Below are positions 5,971-9,138 of a DNA stretch of 9,138 bases, one piece after another. The notes beneath the pieces are model-generated. The model saw only the letters and a program-made list of their open reading frames with translations. It ran no database searches and was not told the DNA's origin. Within the stretch, counting starts at the first letter, position 1; each line of letters opens with the position of its first letter. Source of the DNA: an uncultured Solobacterium sp. (GTDB taxonomy: Bacteria; Bacillota_I; Bacilli_A; Erysipelotrichales; Erysipelotrichaceae); assembly GCA_937895985.1 (NCBI GenBank), contig CALBKL010000268.1, positions 1 to 9,138 on the forward strand. The letters run 5' to 3'. Both the position numbers and the translations under genes were made by a program.

Positions 5971-5978
5971 CGTTCACA
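5955..5978 (-). promoter_or_regulatory. Candidate antiterminator of the folT riboswitch
   Basis: An extra copy of TGTGAA (5978-5973) sits at the 3' edge of the aptamer. It can pair with the TTCACA (5960-5955) that otherwise forms the inner part of the terminator/sequester hairpin. The two pairings exclude each other, as expected for an off/on switch. It is presumed to form when tetrahydrofolate is scarce. Confidence 0.6.
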
Positions 5979-5979
5979 T

Positions 5980-6060
5980 AATGGGAGTTGTAATGACCGC
6001 AAGCTATGCTTTTCGTCTGTAGGGACCCGTTCCATACAGCACTTAACGCCAATTACGTTT
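5980..6060 (-). promoter_or_regulatory. Tetrahydrofolate (THF) riboswitch aptamer controlling folT
   Basis: Read on the minus strand, the conserved core GGCGTTAAGTG (6050-6040) is followed by P3 (CTGTA at 6039-6035 pairing with TACAG at 6021-6017) with a G/C-rich loop containing GGGTCCC. Then come ACGAAAAGC and P4 (AAGC 6011-6008 with GCTT 6004-6001), and GCGGTCATTAC (6000-5990), whose ATTAC pairs with GTAAT (6056-6052) as P2. The following stretch AACTCCC (5989-5983) is the J2/1 strand that can form the family pseudoknot with GGGT in loop 3. Sequence core, order of helices and position before folT all match the THF riboswitch class (Rfam THF element), which senses reduced folates and represses folate uptake genes. 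The usual P1 helix closing the aptamer is not evident. Confidence 0.88.
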
Positions 6061-6090
6061 ATAACATAGCATAAGTATGTGCAATGTCAA
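6061..6090 (-). promoter_or_regulatory. Promoter of the folT riboswitch transcript
   Basis: A perfect -35 TTGACA lies on the minus strand at 6090-6085. The -10 is less certain: TATGTT (6068-6063, 16-base spacer) or TGTTAT (6066-6061, 18-base spacer), each 4 of 6. Transcription would start near 6054-6056, at the first bases of the riboswitch P2 helix. Confidence 0.65.
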
Positions 6091-6109
6091 ATGGTGTGCA
6101 TGGAATTCA

Positions 6110-6118
6110 TGATATAAT
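6110..6118 (+). promoter_or_regulatory. Extended -10 promoter of the U32/TrmH operon
   Basis: TGATATAAT at 6110-6118 is a perfect extended -10 box. No convincing -35 box exists at the right distance. The predicted transcription start (about 6125) is two bases before the ATG at 6127, so the mRNA would be nearly leaderless. It diverges from the folT promoter, with the two predicted start points about 70 bases apart. Confidence 0.62.
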
Positions 6119-6126
6119 AGGGCGGT

Positions 6127-7008
6127 ATGAAGAAAATATCAGTTACATGTGAAAGAAAAGAAGATATTGCGCTGCTTAAAGAAGCAGGTGCAGATGAAGT
6201 AATTGTTGCGCTCGAAGGGGGAGTATTTAGCTCGCTCCACACTTTTTCAATTGCGCAGATTGAAGAACTATTAACACAAGCACATTTGGTGCAGATACAG
6301 CTATTTGTGCTGATGAATCGGTTGTTTCCACAAAGTGAAATCAAATACGCACAACAAGAGTTGAAACAATTGCTTGAGATTGGAGTAGATGGTGTCATTG
6401 TTGCAGATCCTGGTCTATATCAAGTAGCCAAGGAGTTATCCTTAGAAGATAAACTCATTTATAGCCCAGAGACTTTAGTGACTTCTGCAGAAGACGCAAA
6501 GTTCTGGCTATCGACAGGAATGTATTCGGTGAATATTTCACCGCTTTTAACAGAAGAGGAAATCTTGAAGATTGCCTCAAGTGTACGTCATTGTGGTATT
6601 CAGGTATTTGGATACTTATTAATGAGTATTTCTAAGCGACCATTACTAACAGCATATCAAGAAGTCGCAAATATCGAAGAACCTTTACATCATAACCATC
6701 ATCTATACCTTCGTGAACAAAAACGTGATGGTATGATGCCAGCATATGAAAATGAAGCAGGGATGATGATTTACACGGATTTTGTACAGGAGTCTTTTGC
6801 GTGGTTAGAGCCTTTTTCAAACGCAGGCATTCAGCGTTTTGAAATGTATGGAAACTATATTCCACAGGATGCACTATTAGATGCGATACGGATGTATCGT
6901 CGTGTGCTTGATGGAGAAGATGGTGAGAGTGTTAGAAAGGAATTTGTATCCAAATATCCAGAATTACCAGTTTCAGATGGATATTATGGACAGAAGACGA
7001 TCAGATAA
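6127..7008 (+). CDS. trhP1: Peptidase U32 family protein, TrhP1/YrrN-like
   Basis: This 293-residue cytoplasmic U32-family protein has an alpha/beta-barrel-like pattern: GADEVIVALEGG (21-32), GVDGVIVADPG (86-96), SPETLVTS (113-120) and VFGYLLMSISKRPLLTAY (160-177). The last segment takes the place of the HGxMC...SGRC cysteine region of catalytic U32 members. Only Cys8 and Cys156 are present, so it cannot hold the four-cysteine iron-sulfur cluster by itself. The companion next door has that cluster. The pair matches YrrN/YrrO of Bacillus subtilis, described as TrhP1 and TrhP2 in forming 5-hydroxyuridine at the tRNA wobble position. Despite the family name, proteolysis is unlikely. The ATG at 6127 is two bases after the predicted transcription start; GGGCGG directly before it is too close to be a normal Shine-Dalgarno. 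It is first in an operon with trhP2 and a TrmH-type gene. Confidence 0.83.
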   Translation: MKKISVTCERKEDIALLKEAGADEVIVALEGGVFSSLHTFSIAQIEELLTQAHLVQIQLFVLMNRLFPQSEIKYAQQELKQLLEIGVDGVIVADPGLYQVAKELSLEDKLIYSPETLVTSAEDAKFWLSTGMYSVNISPLLTEEEILKIASSVRHCGIQVFGYLLMSISKRPLLTAYQEVANIEEPLHHNHHLYLREQKRDGMMPAYENEAGMMIYTDFVQESFAWLEPFSNAGIQRFEMYGNYIPQDALLDAIRMYRRVLDGEDGESVRKEFVSKYPELPVSDGYYGQKTIR

Positions 7009-7012
7009 AGTT

Positions 7013-8224
7013 ATGATGAAGAAACCTGAATTATTAGCCCCTGCAGGGGATCTGAATCGTTGTAAGACGGCGATTCGTTATGGTGCTGATGCTGTCTATA
7101 TTGGAGGACAATCCTATTCTTTACGCTCAAGAGCTTCCAACTTTACGATGGAAGATATCAAGGAGGCGTGTGAATTTGCCCGTCAACATAACGCACATAT
7201 CCATGTCACAACAAACGTCATTCCTCATGAAGAAGATTATGAGGGTTTACGTGAATACTTAATGAAGTTAGAAGAGTATGGTGTTACAGCGATTATCGCA
7301 GCCTCACCATCGATTATGAAACTAGCACGTGAATGTGCACCAAAGTTAGAAATTCACTGTTCTACACAGATGAGTATTACCAATGTAGAAACAGCCAAAT
7401 TCTTACACGAACAATTAGGACTAGACCGTGCAGTACTTGCGCGTGAATGTTCGATTGAAGATATCTATGCCATCACAAAGGAATGTCCAGTGGATACAGA
7501 AGCCTTTATTCATGGTGGTATGTGTGTAAACTACTCTGGTAGATGTACATTATCCAATCGTATGACATTGCGTGATGCCAACCGTGGAGGTTGTGCACAA
7601 AGTTGTCGTTGGCAATATCATGTCTATCAAGATGATAAAGAATTAAATACTGATGTTTTATATTCCATGGGTTCAAAAGATTTACTGGCAGCTGATTATA
7701 TGTATGAGTTGATGGATGCAGGTGTTAGTTCTTTGAAGATTGAAGGACGTATGAAGACAGAGTACTATGTCGCATCTGTTGTTAGTGCATACCGTCATCT
7801 GATTGATGAGATTGCAGAGAATGACGGACCACTTTCACCAGAAAGATTGGCATATCATAAAAAGGAAATCTCACGTGCTGAAAATCGACAGACAACAACA
7901 GCGTTCTATCCTGGTGAAGCAGGATTAAATACACTCATCTATCATGCATACTCTGATGCGGATGTTAATCATGACTTCTTAGCCAAGGTTGCCGGATACG
8001 ATCAAGACGCAAATGTTGCCTACTTAGAGACACGTAATGCTTTTGATGTTGGTGAAATGTTAGAAGTGATTTCACCGGGTAAAGATAAGCGTACTTTCAA
8101 AGTTGAGTGGATCAAAGATCCAAAGGGAGAATACCTTGTAAGTTCTAGACGTCCAATGGTAGTGGTACAAGTTCCAATCCCATTTGAAATAGGTGAAAAT
8201 GACCTAGTGCGGAGGGCACGCTAA
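7013..8224 (+). CDS. trhP2: Peptidase U32 family protein, TrhP2/YrrO-like tRNA hydroxylation protein
   Basis: This 403-residue protein has the full U32 signature: an N-terminal KKPELLAPAGDLNRCKTAIR and YGADAVYIGG barrel strand, then HGGMCVNYSGRCTLSNR and ANRGGCAQSCRWQY with Cys171, Cys178, Cys194 and Cys198, the iron-sulfur ligands in this family. SLKIEGRMKTEYY (about 241-253) follows, and the C-terminal region (from about 320) is a small beta-barrel. By homology to B. subtilis YrrO and E. coli TrhP it should act in making 5-hydroxyuridine at tRNA position 34, with prephenate as the known hydroxylation-linked metabolite in E. coli. The frame is open further upstream, but the family begins at MKKPELL, so the start is the ATG at 7013 or 7016. 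There is no good Shine-Dalgarno, and the stop of trhP1 lies four bases before it, so translational coupling is probable. Its stop shares one base with the next ATG (TAATG). Confidence 0.9.
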   Translation: MMKKPELLAPAGDLNRCKTAIRYGADAVYIGGQSYSLRSRASNFTMEDIKEACEFARQHNAHIHVTTNVIPHEEDYEGLREYLMKLEEYGVTAIIAASPSIMKLARECAPKLEIHCSTQMSITNVETAKFLHEQLGLDRAVLARECSIEDIYAITKECPVDTEAFIHGGMCVNYSGRCTLSNRMTLRDANRGGCAQSCRWQYHVYQDDKELNTDVLYSMGSKDLLAADYMYELMDAGVSSLKIEGRMKTEYYVASVVSAYRHLIDEIAENDGPLSPERLAYHKKEISRAENRQTTTAFYPGEAGLNTLIYHAYSDADVNHDFLAKVAGYDQDANVAYLETRNAFDVGEMLEVISPGKDKRTFKVEWIKDPKGEYLVSSRRPMVVVQVPIPFEIGENDLVRRAR

Positions 8225-8940
8225 TGTTACTTGAAGGAAATGTTAGTGTAAAAGCGGCCATTTTAGGAAATCATCGTAAAGTTGAAAAGCTATACTACGA
8301 TAAACATAAAAATGATAAAGACTTAAACTTTATCTTACATCGTGCAAAGGAAAAAGGAATTTCATGCATGCCGTTAGAACGTGAAGAAATTAACTCAATG
8401 GCAACTGGGAGAACACACGGTGGATTGGTTGCGCAAGCGGGTCCTAGAGTCTATCAAGAGCTCTCTGAATGCATGCATGGTAAAGCACCATTTCTTGTAT
8501 TGCTAGAAGGAGTAGAAGATCCATTTAATTTAGGATATATTATCCGCACTTTATATAGTGCAGGTTGTGATGGATTAATCCTACCAAAACACGATTGGAC
8601 GAGTGCGGAAAGCACAATTGCCAAATCCAGTGCAGGTGCCTTTGAATACATGAATATTGTCATGTCGGATGATTTGCCACAGTTAGTAAAAGATATTAAA
8701 AAACAAGGGATTAAAACTTACGCGGCAATGCGTAAAGACGCTATTACATATCTAGAAGCGGACTATCAAAAGCCTAGTTTAATAGCCATCGGTGGTGAAA
8801 TGAGGGGACTATCATCTGCTGTGCGAAATGAGATTGAACAAAATATCTATATTCCATACGCAAATGATTTTCGCAATGCGTTAAACGCAGCCAGCGCTGC
8901 TGCTGTATTATCCTTTGAAGTATATCGACAAAGACGATAA
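8224..8940 (+). CDS. SpoU/TrmH family RNA 2'-O-methyltransferase
   Basis: This 238-residue SPOUT-class enzyme transfers a methyl group from S-adenosylmethionine to a ribose 2'-hydroxyl in RNA. Residues 1-75 form the usual SpoU substrate-binding domain (GNVSVKAAILG..., with THGGLVAQ at its end). The catalytic knot follows: motif 1 LLEGVEDPFNLGYIIRT (93-109, catalytic Asn102 and Arg108), KSSAGAFE, motif 2 AIGGEMRGLSS (188-198, Glu192), and motif 3 FRNALNAASAAAVLSFE (216-232). The length and two-domain plan fit the RlmB/TrmH group. The exact target (23S rRNA G2251 as in RlmB, or another ribose) cannot be decided, because motif 3 reads ALNAAS where RlmB has SLNVS. The Shine-Dalgarno GGAGG (8210-8214) lies inside trhP2, and the start overlaps its stop codon. 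It is the last gene of the operon. Confidence 0.9.
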   Translation: MLLEGNVSVKAAILGNHRKVEKLYYDKHKNDKDLNFILHRAKEKGISCMPLEREEINSMATGRTHGGLVAQAGPRVYQELSECMHGKAPFLVLLEGVEDPFNLGYIIRTLYSAGCDGLILPKHDWTSAESTIAKSSAGAFEYMNIVMSDDLPQLVKDIKKQGIKTYAAMRKDAITYLEADYQKPSLIAIGGEMRGLSSAVRNEIEQNIYIPYANDFRNALNAASAAAVLSFEVYRQRR

Positions 8941-8942
8941 GT

Positions 8943-8963
8943 ACCCGAAGAAATTCGGGTTTT
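8943..8963 (+). terminator. Intrinsic terminator of the U32/TrmH operon
   Basis: ACCCGAA (8943-8949) pairs with TTCGGGT (8954-8960) around a stable GAAA (GNRA-type) tetraloop, followed by TTT, C, A, TTT. The stem is G-C rich and starts three bases after the stop codon; the U-tract is short. Confidence 0.8.
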
Positions 8964-8974
8964 CATTTGAACTA

Positions 8975-8983
8975 TGATAGAAT
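8975..8983 (+). promoter_or_regulatory. Extended -10 promoter of the methyltransferase gene
   Basis: TGATAGAAT (8975-8983) is an extended -10 box with 5 of 6 matches in the hexamer. No -35 is apparent, since that position falls in the terminator. Transcription would start near 8990. The Shine-Dalgarno AAGGGA (8994-8999) is nine bases before the ATG at 9009; a second AAGGGA at 9002-9007 is too close. Confidence 0.55.
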
Positions 8984-9008
8984 GAAACACAATAAGGGAT
9001 TAAGGGAC

Positions 9009-9138
9009 ATGCATACAATACAAGAAAAAATTATCCAATATTGGACCAAGCGTGCGGATAGTTATTCCGTCGAAAATAATGAAGAGTTAGCAGGGACATC
9101 TACGGTTGCCTGGTTATGTGAACTAACAAGCCACTTTC
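9009..9138 (+). CDS. SAM-dependent methyltransferase, 5' end only
   Basis: Only 43 codons are present before the window ends. The residues IQEKIIQYWTKRADSYS, then ELAG and a TVAWL stretch, are the usual N-terminal lead of class I (type 11) methyltransferases, in which a YWxxRAxxY helix precedes the Rossmann fold. The SAM-binding GxGxG motif would lie beyond the edge, so neither activity nor substrate can be confirmed. It has its own promoter and is separated by a terminator from the RNA-modification genes before it. It does not look like the TrmR (YrrM) O-methyltransferase that sits next to yrrN/yrrO in Bacillus. Confidence 0.6.
   Translation, partial: MHTIQEKIIQYWTKRADSYSVENNEELAGTSTVAWLCELTSHF

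Noticed and set aside
6078..6100. Direct repeat TGTGCA (6078-6083 and 6095-6100) in the divergent promoter region as an operator
   Set aside because: Only six bases are repeated, with no dyad symmetry. The riboswitch already explains folT control, so chance is the simplest reading.
6881..7012. N-terminal extension of the second U32 protein overlapping the first gene
   Set aside because: The extra 44 residues look like an out-of-frame reading of the preceding gene, and the conserved family start KKPELLAPAG begins just after the ATGs at 7013 and 7016.
6127..8224. Reading the two U32 proteins as secreted collagenases or virulence proteases
   Set aside because: There is no signal peptide, and the pair closely fits the YrrN/YrrO RNA-modification type in its motifs and tandem order.

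Overview
The window is AT-rich, gene-dense DNA from a low-GC Gram-positive bacterium (Bacillota). I lean towards the Erysipelotrichales on overall gene style, but that is an impression and not proof. Supporting signs are purine-rich Shine-Dalgarno sites, a wall-anchored surface protein with InlB-type repeats, an ECF-type folate transporter subunit behind a tetrahydrofolate riboswitch, and adjacent U32 genes of the YrrN/YrrO kind. TGA is used as a stop, so the genetic code is not the mycoplasma one. I see no mobile element, CRISPR array, phage gene, rRNA or tRNA. This is mostly chromosomal housekeeping content, and I do not find a new multi-gene defence or biosynthetic system.

Layout. Positions 3-1154 (+) hold the 3' end of a large surface protein with a non-canonical sorting signal, followed by a strong terminator. 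Positions 1310-1975 (+) encode a TM1586-type nitroreductase with its own extended -10 promoter. Positions 2095-2487 (+) encode a small pyrophosphatase-like protein with a near-consensus promoter. A symmetric terminator at 2488-2513 separates it from a convergent three-gene operon on the minus strand (5280 down to 2512): a YggS-type PLP-binding protein, a PLP-dependent aminotransferase, and a zinc-dependent phospholipase C-like protein. Upstream on the same strand, folT (5350-5928) is controlled by a THF riboswitch at about 5980-6060 and has its own terminator, whose U-tract touches the yggS promoter.

A short divergent promoter region (about 6061-6126) separates folT from a plus-strand RNA-modification operon. 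This operon encodes two U32 proteins resembling the TrhP1/TrhP2 (YrrN/YrrO) pair for tRNA 5-hydroxyuridine, then a SpoU/TrmH-type 2'-O-methyltransferase, and ends in a GAAA-loop terminator. The window closes inside the start of a SAM-dependent methyltransferase gene (9009 onward).

The most interesting features are regulatory. The folT riboswitch appears to lack a normal closing P1 helix, and two copies of TGTGAA compete for one TTCACA in front of a hairpin that both resembles a terminator and buries the folT Shine-Dalgarno. Two genes (yggS and the first U32 gene) have -10 boxes so close to the start codon that their mRNAs should be leaderless or nearly so. A perfect 8-bp hairpin lies between a Shine-Dalgarno and the start codon of the phospholipase-like gene.
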